Assembly (NCBI GenBank): GCA_021209875.1
Contig: JAGYVD010000008.1
Span: forward strand, 1,673,501 to 1,737,500
Source of the DNA: Rosellinia necatrix
Lineage: Eukaryota; Ascomycota; Sordariomycetes; Xylariales; Xylariaceae
Direction: 5' to 3'
Length of the DNA stretch: 64,000 nucleotides
Part shown: piece after piece, positions 22,204 through 33,209 of the stretch
How the letters are laid out: every line of letters begins with the position of its first letter
Position numbering within the stretch: the first letter of the stretch is position 1
Program-made: the position numbers and the translations under genes
Notes under the pieces: generated by a model
Told to the model about the DNA's origin: nothing
The model's database searches: none
Seen by the model: only the letters and a program-made list of their open reading frames with translations

Positions 22204-23250
22204 TTGAGAAAATAGAAGTTTGGAGACGAATAAGATTGACTTTAATGTGACAAAATGAAAGCAATGGTTGTTCAACGGCGGGTTGGAGTGTGCAATGCGC
22301 GTTCACTTCGTTCGGGTCCGGGTAGCTTCGAATGCTAAGCACGCCGCGGGCAACATCAGTCTCTATCGATTCCAGATCTTGGGAGTTGAGGCATATCAAT
22401 GGAGCAGAAGAGAGCGGCCAGGGCCAGCTCTTCGGTCAGGATGCGTAGTCCCCCCCCCACATCTCATCCGATGCCCAGACGAGGCTGCGAAACGGGGAAT
22501 AAACGGACTCAGGCGCAGAGGTCGCGGCAGGCGGGGTCAAAGGGGATTCAGCCGTAGTCCGGTCTTACTAATAACTTGCCTGCTTCTGTGATTGGAGTTA
22601 GATTACGGAAGGCACAAGAGGCGTTCACTAGTCGGCGCTGGGGGTGTGTTGCTGGCCATGGATTACGTCCAGGGTCTTTAACACCCCCCATACATGTATT
22701 CGCCTTGAGGCACAAGGCCGGGGTACACACAGCCTTGTTTCCATTTACCTACGCCCCTATTCACTGACAATCCAGTGATTGGATGATAACTGAAGGCCAC
22801 GTAGGGCGAGCTGCCGGCTGGGCCGCCGGCTGCGGGAAACGGGGAGGATTCAATACTTCATGTAGGGGGTCTGCTGACTCCTCCTTTTTCAGATAAGGCA
22901 AGGCATCGTGATTGGCCCCAAGCATCTTTTCATCCCGCGTTTTGTAAAGCTGGTGGTCATTATTAGGCTCGCGAACCTGCACGGACTGGAAAAGCAACCT
23001 TCGACACCCGGACGCTTCACTTCAGCCGCAAGAATGTGACCAGAGGCTTCTTAGTGTTGGGGCCTCCCATCACTTTGAATATTTACTCAGTCACTCGATG
23101 CCCTCCTCTGTTCCCCGCTTTCATTCTCTTTTATCCTTGACCAAGACCCCTCCCACCACGCCGTCTGTGAAACTCGCACACTTGTCTGCCCAGCTCTTTT
23201 GAAACAGCTCTACGCGTCTTTCATCGTTTTTACCTCACCCCCTGCCCACC
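22204..23250. other. Divergent intergenic region
   Basis: Lies between the minus-strand CmcJ-like pseudogene and the plus-strand small ORF. The right half (23090-23250) is CT-rich like a fungal promoter and leader. Frames inside are short and without motifs. Confidence 0.55.
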
Positions 23251-23433
23251 ATGAGTGACACACCTACGGGAAACGAGTCGCCTGCGCGAAGCCCATCGCC
23301 AACGATGGCCAAGCCGGAGATGACACACACTACGCCTTGCGGCCGCAAGATCAAGCGGCCTCAATGCCCCGCCACCGCTCTGCCCAGCTGGGCACGGGAG
23401 GCGCTACATGACGAGGGCAGCATTGCCGCCTAG
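23251..23433 (+). CDS. Small Ser/Pro-rich protein, 60 aa
   Basis: A 60-codon frame with an optimal start context (CCACCATGAG) behind a long CT-rich leader, as in well-expressed fungal genes. The protein starts MSDTPTGNESPARSPSPT, is Ser/Thr/Pro-rich, has a basic middle (CGRKIKRP) and ends SWAREALHDEGSIAA. No signal peptide, membrane segment or known domain. It could be a real short protein or the first exon of a longer gene; a GT follows directly after the stop, but no splice allows continuation. Not recognised. Confidence 0.42.
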   Translation: MSDTPTGNESPARSPSPTMAKPEMTHTTPCGRKIKRPQCPATALPSWAREALHDEGSIAA

Positions 23434-24380
23434 GTAGGGGATTCCCTGTAAGACCAACCCATGGATGGCGACTTACTCTTGCAGTCGGTAACCCTCTAGA
23501 AGTTCTCGACGGCCACACAATAATGACATATCGGACGGAAGCTGGGGTGGGGCCATGGTTAAATAACTGTCACGGAGGAATGGATTGATGAGATAGGAAT
23601 GGTGGAATCATAACAAAGCGATTGGTGCTGGCAAGTTGATTCGAGCCGAATAGTATGATTAACGTAAGTTAAGTTATAATATGAATATAGTTGTACAAAA
23701 TTAAACATATTTTTGGTTTATAATTAATCAAACTAATAAGTTAATGTCAAAATATGTATTGTTAAAAACAGAAGTATAGGGGGGAATGATGTATGAGGTT
23801 TAGGATTCCCGTTAGGCTGGAAATACAGTTATGTAACCAGGCTAGGCTAGGCGGCGAGGTGGTGGTTCTTCGCCATGAGTCAGCCTAGGGTTGGTTAGCT
23901 GGCTACCCCTTTTGGCAACTCGTTCGAAGTGCCGGGGCGGAAAAAGAAGCTAGGTGTCCTTACAAATCCTCTTTTCGACGGCAGTATAATAGGTGCGAAG
24001 TTGGCTGGCGTATGGCGCTTAGTTGAGGCTCTGTTGGGCGTGGGGTGCGGCGCTGGTGCTTCCCGTCTTGGCACATGCCGAAGATGTAGGCCTCCACAGC
24101 GAGGCAGCGAGACAGCCTAAGTGGTGGCTGGCCATAAACAGGGAAGCAAGCCACCGAATTTACTGGCATGCAGCGAGGGTTGACGAACCCCGCTCTCGTC
24201 GGCCCAAACCATTTTGTTATGTTCACTTGGGAAATGATCAGGCACCTGGTTGCTGTCAGCGCAAGATCGGCTTAGGCTTGGGACCATTTTGCACCCGTCC
24301 AAGTGCTCCAACGTCACTCACTCTGTCCTATCTTCAAGTCTTCGGATGGACAGCATCAACCTTCGACGAGTACCTCTGCT
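23434..24380. other. Intergenic stretch
   Basis: AT-rich in 23650-23780, then mixed. Overlapping frames at 23929-24478 on both strands have no motifs and are probably chance. The end carries the leader of the beta-lactamase-like gene. Confidence 0.5.
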
Positions 24381-26204
24381 ATGCCCCCGGGCTTCTTTTC
24401 TCTCAGACGCTCCTATCTGACCTTCTCAATCCTTGCCTTCATCGCCACTCTCTCCTTGGAGCCAGATACCAAGCTTAAATATCTCGGGCCTTTTTCATCA
24501 TTTAAGCCTACCAACATGTACATCGAGTTCTACGAAGCCTCCGGTGCATTCTGCGCTTGGTACTGACTTGTCACGCACCACAGGGCCTCCCAGGGTGACT
24601 ATGAAGATATAGTTGCCCGACTGGAGAGCACTACTTCTGTTATCGAGAAACTTCGGAGAATCGCGGGCAACGCCGGTATCTCCCTCGGGGTGCTCCACCA
24701 TGGCCGTGTCATCTACAGGGCCAACTTTGGCTACCGCGACATGGAGGCTAGGATTGCGCCGGACAGCAACACGGCGTTCTATATCGCGTCTATGAGCAAG
24801 GCGATGGCCGCGAACGCGCTGACATCCTTGGTCAAGGACGGCAAGGTGTCGTTCGAGACTAAGCTTGCGAACCTTGTACCGGAGTACCGGGGCACCAGCG
24901 AGATACTCAAATGCAAGGAGCTCGCGACCGAGGCCACCCTTCTCGATCTTATGACTCATCGCCTCGGAATCACGGCCGGCAACAACTTCTGGTCGCAGAA
25001 GGGCGCCAAGGTCCTGGTGGACAAGTCCGAGACGGCCAAGATCGTGGGCTTCCTACAGCCTATCGTGCCGTTCCGGTCCAGCTTCATGTACTCGAACTGG
25101 GGCTACGGCCTTCTAGGTGAGATCATGGAGTCCGTCTCCGGCGAAGACCTGGAGACCCTCTTCCAACGCACACTCTTCAAGCCTCTTGGGCTGGAACGAT
25201 CCTCCCTGAAAGCAATCGGTGGGCAGTGGGAGAACGTGACCAAGTGCTACCAGGCTCTTAGCGACGCAACGCCGTTCGAGATCCCCCCCACACCATACAA
25301 CGAGGGAAGTGCTCGTGCTGCAGCCGGTGCAGTCAAGAGCACTGTCAACGAACTCCTCCATCTCTACGGCGCGTGGATGGCGGCAGCCAACGATCAAGCA
25401 TCCACCGGTCAAGACGAAACTCCCGGGTCGCCCTTCACGCATGTATCGGCCCAGTGGATGCCGCACAACAAGATCACAGAAGAGAGCGACTATGGGCTCG
25501 GATGGGTCCTCACTAACCTCCCTGCCAAGGCCAGCATCACAAGCCTCAATCCCTTTGAAGGCCCCGACGTACCCGTTCTCGCCAAGGGCACTGCGCCGCG
25601 CCGCCTCGTGTATCACCATGGGTCTGTGATTGGCGGACTCAGCTCCGTCTACCTCCTGCCGGACACGGAGACCGCGATAGTTGTACTTGGAAACACATTC
25701 GACCTGTTTGACACACCCGACTTTATCTCCCAGGTCCTCCTGGAGGCGCTCCTGGACGTGCCGGAGCCGAACAAGTACGTTGACTTGGGGCGGCGCATTG
25801 CCACGAGCACCCTAAGCCAACTCCCGGCCACAGCCGCGAAGCTGGCTGCCGAGCAGGTGCAGGGCACATCCCCCAGCCTGCCACTGGAAGCCTATACTGG
25901 GAAGTACTACAACCTGGCCGGCAACTTCTTCCTTGATGTCAGCGTGCTGCCAAGGGGTGAGGGCCTCAAGATGGTGCCCATGTCGGTCGAGGAGAGTGCA
26001 TATGACCTGCGCCACTATCACTACGATGTGTTCTTCTGGCCTGGTGCCGACCGGGATCTCCAGCTGAAGGAGGCTCTATTCCCCCAACCTCTTCCCGGAT
26101 TTCATAAAGTCGAGTTCCGGGTTGACGACCAGGGCAACGTGGCGTCCGCAAATTGGCAGATCGACCGGGCCATTCCTGATGGAGAGACGTTTTACAAGAA
26201 ATGA
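24381..26204 (+). CDS. Serine beta-lactamase-like hydrolase
   Basis: Class C beta-lactamase/esterase-fold hydrolase. The main exon, 24584-26204, starts ASQGDYEDIVARLE. The most consistent 5' end is an intron 24518-24583 (GTACAT..CACAG, branch site TACTGAC) whose splicing completes an ATG split AT|G. Counting from the ATG at 24381 gives 585 residues with a hydrophobic N-terminus (LTFSILAFIATL). If translation starts at the spliced ATG, about 540. Catalytic motifs: S115-M-S-K118 (SxxK), Y215-S-N217 (YxN) and H390-H-G392 (HxG in place of KTG). The C-terminal ~120 residues are a separate beta-rich domain. Family members are esterases, transesterases or D-amino-acid peptidases in biosynthesis or detoxification; the substrate is unknown. 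The start is the weak point. Confidence 0.85.
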
Positions 26205-29120
26205 CTCGCGGGGCCTTCACGACGGTGAGGACTCCTTCTTGTATGCACTGAACCCCCGTATACGTATTTCATGACGAGAAACCTCTGCTTACCGCGTTTC
26301 TTAGCTCGCCTTTGAGTGTCGTGTTAAGGCTTCGAGACATGTTGTGTTGTCGTCTGTGAGTGCAGATGGCAATTGGCATGTATAAACCCGGTGTGTTGGG
26401 CAATCACATATAGAACGGCAGTGGATACCAACAGCTTACGGTACGTGGTGGTTAAGCTTCGCCCAGGTCACCAGAGACAGAGACAGAACTGATGTACAAG
26501 AACATCATGTAGGGTTCTTAGAGCTATAGAAGAGATGTTAGATGACATCTGACAAAGGTAAGGATTATAGGGCTTAGAACGTAATATAGTTGAATACGGA
26601 TAAAACTTTTATATATAACTAGGTTCAATTGAAGGCAAATTTTAAAAGATACATCACAGCTTATTGCTTAATTGTGAAGGCAAAACGGAACCGTTCCACC
26701 TTTTTAGTTATGTTGGTATATATGCAAACTACTCCGTGACATTAATTTATATAATATATTTGATAGCATTTTGGCATGTGTAATCTTGCTCCAGGTAAAC
26801 TAAACTGAACTAAAAGCTTTTCTGTTTTTAAGTGATCTGCACTCAAAGACATGTTTAACAGCTTGGTTATTAATTTAATACAACCCATGTCTTTTCAATA
26901 CTGCTGCTTAAATATTTCTTATAACGCTTTAGCTAGTTACTTGTTTCCCTTCTTTGTGCGGCTATTCCCGACAACTAAACTACCGCAAGTATACAGCTGC
27001 GCCTTCGGGCATGTGCGTTACAACTTAGTTCGTACAACTGCCACCTCCGGCCCGGGTTCCCAGGCCTTGACGGGGGCCAGGTGTGAGATTTCGAACTTGC
27101 CGGTGTGCACCTATAACTCTATTGCCAGTGATTGGCCTTTTTGGCAATCATTGCGCCATATTATTAGCTAAGAGAGAGCACTTTCGTCGTGGTCGATGAA
27201 CGGACTGCCGCGGCATGTCGGCGCGAATATATATAATATGCACTTCTTTAGGGTATTATTGGAAGAATTCCGCAGATGTTGTCACTTAAGGCCGATCGAA
27301 GGCATCAGCCAACCCAGAGCTGACAGTAGAAATCCGTCATAAGCTGTCAATAGTTCGTTGATGTCTTGTGCGAATAGACCAGGTATAAACCTTGGACGTC
27401 TACGTCTAGTCCCAGAACCAGTTTACATATTATATCGAAAGAAATATCTATGCAAAGCGGCGGAGGTGGAAATTTATCCCCTGATACGACGAAAGTGTCG
27501 AGCTTGTTGGGAAAAGACTGCGTTTTCCCCATGACTGAATGAGCAAGACGTAAGTTGTCACGGAACTAGTCTTGACCTAAGGGCTCCTTGTGCAATAACA
27601 TAAGTTATTTCTGGAACTGCCAGCAGTACGAACTGTGACATAAGTGACGCTGATGTGTCAGAACAGTTTCACACTTTTTGCGAATTGCCTCCTGTTCTTC
27701 GTTGAATTTTAGGCTTAAAAAATCAGGTTCAGATGCTCTGCATTGAAGTGAGCCTCCTGTTTCAGGGGAGATGAAATTAGCAATTCCATTAGAAATATGT
27801 CGTCCTCACGCTTCCAACAGCAGTCCGTTTCAATTGCGCAGTTGGGAGGATTAGTTGATCAAGGCATCGCAACTTAATAGAATTCATAGAAAAAGTAACA
27901 ATAGCAAGCTAAAATTAAAACCGAAGCCCGAAAAAATAGGGGCATATAGGTGGTGAAGTGCCCCTTTAATGCTACTTCGACCAAATTAGTCCTTCACACC
28001 CACTTCCCTAATTGCTTAGTCACAACGTGTACGTGGGCCAAGTAATGGTATCGGTGTTTGAAATTGAAGATATTTATGAAACAGCAGTCTATCATCGTTC
28101 TGGCTAGCATCTATATGGTTTTTAGTCGCGTCCCCTTTGTTTATAATGCCACCCTCGCCCTGAGTTACTACATATATACAATTTGATTCGCCTTCAAGGC
28201 CAAAGTACTTCATATTAGCGAGACCTGGACAACGTCTTCTCAGAAAAGCCTAGATTAACGTAATACACACAATGCTTTGTATATCAGATGGGTATACGTA
28301 TTTAGCGCGCTTCGTATGTGAATCTGAGCATCATTTAATTTTTGATCAGGATGATGAGCTAGATATGAATTCAGGTAGAAAGTATTAAAATTTGCAGAAA
28401 CAATGGGGAGGATGAGATATTTGTTGTGCAGCCGTTTCTTGCATGTTTGTAACAACTCAGGGTGTCCGATTTGAATATTTCCAAAGGCACGGGGCCTCGT
28501 CAACGGACACAACCAAAACCCCTTTACTCTTCCACGTTTTGGCTTGGCCGAGATATAGACACAGCGTCTGCATTGGACTACCCTCCAAAATATAAAATTG
28601 GTGATCTATCCACGTCCGTCTCCCAATACCTTCCTGTACCCACTCATCCGTTCTCTATTCCCAAGCCGAGAAACGACCCAGGCTTCGCTCCGGACGCCCC
28701 CTGTTCAGATTCAGAGGCTGATATTATGGCAATATGTAGACGATAGATAGCGATTAATTGGCGCTAAGGGATTACTAATGGTGATAACCCCGACATGGTA
28801 ACTTTAGAAGTATTAGTGCTTATCTTCTGCGGCGTCCTCGTCTTACAAACACTTTGTACTTTTGGAAAGGTTGGTATGTATTTTGTGGTGTGGGTTTACT
28901 TACTTGTTTAGGCTTAGCTGCCGTCGCATTTGCGGCAGGCAATGGATGCTGCGCCATCATGCCATGGCTGACTGTCGCATGATGAGAACCTGAGGCCACG
29001 ACTCTTTGACGAAAACACACCCCTTTGCACCAACTAGCTGATCCAAAATAACCCAACCCCCGCCCTAATCCATCGGGAGGGTGCCTATATTCCCCAATCC
29101 AGCCATTCGATGAATGTACA
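26205..29120. other. Long AT-rich gene-poor region
   Basis: Nearly 3 kb with no gene I can support. 26500-26960 and 27900-28450 are strongly AT-rich; scattered frames of 60-106 codons (e.g. 26851-27171 plus) have no motifs. It may be decayed repeat DNA, but no transposase or terminal repeats are recognisable. Confidence 0.5.
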
Positions 29121-32100
29121 ATGGCCAGCGGTATGATCTATGACGTTGGACTGTCGATCGTGTACGAGCCGGGAGGCGGAGAAGCCCTTCTAGAGTGAGT
29201 CCTGCGTATTCAAGTATCAAAGATTCAGATGCTAACAGCAGGCGGGGTATCAGTATTGTTTTTGTGCATGGTCTGCAGGGCCATCCCTGGAAGACTTGGG
29301 CCTGTAAGGTCAAGAGGAGAGAGGCATCACTACCATCATACGTGACGCTAGAGAAGAGGAAATGGCAAGCACGTTTCAAGCGCTCTACCTCTTTTAGAAA
29401 GGGCGCTGGCCAGTCATCGAAAGGCAGTTTGCAGCCAAAATCAGTCACGAGCGAAACAAATAAGGGCGACCCCGCTGGCCCAGTAGACTATGTCTTTTGG
29501 CCTCGAGACCTTCTTCCGGGAGAATGCCCCGAGGCGCGAATAATGACGTGGGGCTACGACAGCAAAGTGACGAAGTATGTGGCAAGCTCAACACATAAGA
29601 ATAGTCTTTACTCGTACGGAAAAGATTTACTTTTCGCCTTGCGGCGGGATAGACCCTTCAAAAGACCCTTGATATTAATCGCTCACTCATTAGGCGGAAT
29701 CGTGGTCAAAGAGGTAGCCTATCCTTCGTTCCACGACCCTCTGGGAGCCTGTTGTTAACAACTGACGCTAGATGCTCGCTAACGCCGATGCATCCGTGGT
29801 TGCTGAGGCACAAGATATTGCTAAGTCTACTGCTGCGGTCGTCTTCATGGGCACGCCACACCGCGGTAGTCAAGATCTATCCGGAATTGGAGAAGTGGTC
29901 CGAAAAATAGCCAGTTTCAGCCTAATGGATACAAATCCTGCTGCGCTTGATACTCTTGGCCTGAAAAACACCGACCTAGAACGAAGCCAAGAGGCGTTTT
30001 CTAGGCTGTGGCAACAGTACAACTTTCGCGTTAAGACGTTTCAGGAGGGATTCGCCTTAACCGGAGTTAATATCGGTTCTCTAAATGAAAAGGTGGGGAT
30101 ATGTGATCATAGTTAAACTTACTGCATGTGTTCTAATTGTCTTAGGTTGTTCCCGATTATTCCTCTATCATCGGTGATGCAAGGGAATGCGCAGAGACGC
30201 TTGAGGCAAACCATATGGAAATGTGCCGTTTCAATGGCATTGATGATCCAAAGTACCGGAAAGTTGCCATGGAGATACGTGAGATCTACGACTCGGCTAT
30301 CAACTTGGCTATCAACTTGGCTTCGCCCGTTACTCCGATAACAAGCGCTGGTCAACCGAGAACGGAATTCGAGTGCCCGGAAGCCCGGGATAAGCACATC
30401 TTTAATAATATCAGTTATCAGAGTTTAAAAGATAGCGAGTTTGATCTAAAGGCGCAAAGTGAGTATTATAGCACATAAAATAGGTTATTATTTACACTTC
30501 ACGAACAATCGCTAATTACCATGACTGGAAGATTGCCTACGCGGTTTACGCTATTCGGGGATAGAAACTAGAGAGCACTTGATCAACTCGCCAGCCCAGA
30601 ACCATGTATGGGTGTTGAAACACCCTACTTATACAGAGTGGCTCAATCGGAAGGACGTTGAGAACAGCCACGGCTTAATCTGGATTAAGGGGAAACCAGG
30701 CTCAGGTAAATCAACAATCATGAAGGAAGCATTTCGTAGAGTGTCAGCAACCAAGGCGGCGACTACTCGAGTTGCCGCATTCTTCTTTAGTTCCGAATCC
30801 TCGGCCTTTGAACGAAGTCCACTGGCACTTTTTCAGTCGCTCCTGTTTCAGCTACTTCAGAAGTGCCCTGATCAACTTGCTTCGCTTACCAAGTTACACG
30901 ACGACAGGAGCATTGAAATAGACAACCAGACGTCATGGTATGAAGAGGAGCTCAGGTCATTCTTCCGATCGATGGTTACAGCCCCAGGACCTCGAGAGTG
31001 GGTCATATTTATCGATGCAATCGATCAGTGTCAACAGGATGCAATGCGCAACTTAATTTACTACTTACGGCAACTAACAACATCGGCATACAAATCAGGA
31101 GCAAAATTAAATGTCTGTGTTTCAAGCAGACACTTCCCGTCAGTTTCTGTTTCCAAATGTCCAGAAATCGTCGTGGAGGATTTCAACAAATCAGATATCG
31201 CAGAATATGTCAAGTTGCAGCTATCACAGGCCCTGGTCAATGCCTCCGAGCTTGAAGGGTTGACCCAACTAGAACATGCTATTGTTGAGAAATCGTCAGG
31301 GATATTTTTATGGGTCGTTTTGGTTCTCGGCATGTTTTTGAAGCTTTTAGATGAAGGGCGAGGCGTACGATTCCTTACCACGAAGCTAGACCTTGTTCCA
31401 GAGGAACTAGAAAGTCTTTTTATACAGCTTCTATTAATTGGAGATGAAATAGAAAGACGAACGGTGCTTCGGTTCTTCCAATGGGTTATATTAGGCACCA
31501 CCACCCTTCGTCTCCGCGAATGGCATCATATTCTCGCCTTCATTAGGCCTCGGACGCCGCCTAGGTCGCTGAAAGAATGGCAGAACTCGGAGGACTACAT
31601 TGAAAATGACGAGCAGCTTGTCAGGCAAATCCGAAACCTCTCTAGGGGGTTGGTAGAAGTGAAGCAAAGCGTCGAACTTTCCACTCGGGGCCCCTTTTAT
31701 GACGCGGCCTCTGTTGGTGCCGGCGCAGGCTCTCTCGACGGCGAGATTGGCGAGAGTCGTGTAGTAGAGGTGATTCACGAATCAGTTAGAGACTTTTTCC
31801 TTCGCCGAAATGGATTCACCGCACTGATGGAATCAATACCGGCCTCATTATGTGTAGGAATCGGCCACATTTCTATAATGGAAACATGTCTCGACTACCT
31901 CGACATATCAGAGCTTGATGAATTGGTTCAAGCTAGGATCAGTGCGGCGAGACCTCCAAGCCCACGTGCCGAGATGGCGGCAAGGGTATATCCATTTGGA
32001 CATAGGCGGACAGCAAGTGTTACTAGTTTTGGCTCTGCTGCTTCCTGCTCGCAGCCTCGGGGGCTGATTCAGGCTTTCAAAGCACCTACTCCTACTCTTG

Positions 32101-33209
32101 AGCCACGCGGCCTTACACATGCTCTTCTCCTGGATTTTGAGGGAAATGGAAATGGAGCAAGTTCAGCCAATAGTCCGGATGCTTATGTTGGGGAGGCAAT
32201 TAGTCGACTTGTGGCTGACTCGGTAGAGTACGAAATTCTCTCGGAAAATCGCCCACCATCTCAGCCATCTACCACTGGAAAATCACGAGCATTGGACAGC
32301 TACCCTGCACTGCTCTCTTATGCCACAATTATGTTTTTTACCCACGCAGATCTTGCGGAGCGACTAGGGGCGGATCCCAGCATAATCGTCCGTCAGCTCC
32401 AACACGGAACCCTCTGGCGCCGTTTTATTACTCTTCACGAGGGGTTCTTACCGACAGCCAATCTGATGGAATTTTGCGTCGACGAAAACTTGGGAAGTTG
32501 GGTGAGGCAGTTGCTTAAAGAGGAAAGGGACCCATCAGCACTCTTCTGTTTAGCAGCTGAGAGAAGCAAAGATAGAGTCCTGAGAGCAATTATGCGTCAC
32601 GAAGTTGATTCCGCTTGCACTATAGCCCAGACGAATCGGCGAACTTCGGGTCTCCTCTTCCATATAATACAAGCTGACCGGGCCACAGAGCTTGACAACT
32701 TGCTGCCACTCTACTGGAAGTATCTTGACCAGTTGATAAGTGACGGGGAAATCACAACCCAGGACGTTAATTGCCTCGTCAACGCCCAAAGCCTTGCCGG
32801 CCAAACCGCGCTACACATCGTTGTGGGTAAAAGTCGTCAAGATACGGTGACTGAACTTCTTCGCCGCGGAGCCAAAGCCAACACGCCGAACTGGAACGGC
32901 CGTACCCCCTTGCATACCGCGTGCTTCACATATTGGCCGTCGCACCAAAATATCAAGGCACTTCTGCAAGACTACCAGGGCATTAACGTGAAGGACTCAG
33001 CCGGGAGAACACCTCTCCACTATGCTTGCCGATTCAGCGATAATGTTGCTGTTGTGGCAGAGCTGCTGAGACATGGGGCCGATATCGATATGCCGGACGA
33101 TTATGGTCAGACGCCTTTGGGTCTCGCGAGGCAGGTAGCTGACTGTTCACCGAGACCACCCGCTGTTGCAGAGGAGCTACTACGCTGGGGGGCCAAGTCA
33201 TCTCCCTAA
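29121..33209 (+). CDS. NLR: SesB-like hydrolase + NACHT + ankyrin repeats
   Basis: Intact five-exon gene (29121-29194, 29242-29713, 29772-30092, 30146-30458, 30532-33209), 1285 residues with every junction in phase. Residues 26-318 form an alpha/beta hydrolase: VFVHGLQGHPW oxyanion loop, nucleophile in A-H-S174-L-G-G, FMGTPHRGS (207-215), and NHMEMCRF with the likely catalytic His312. This is the SesB-type N-terminal domain of fungal NLRs. A linker (CLRGLRYSGIETREHL) leads to NACHT with Walker A GKPGSGKST (447-455) and Walker B VIFIDAIDQC (551-560). Residues 1144-1285 hold about four diverged ankyrin repeats (TALHIVV, TPLHTAC, TPLHYAC, TPLGLAR). By analogy it would act in allorecognition or immune-like cell death; that role is inferred. 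It stands isolated in an AT-rich region. Confidence 0.93.
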
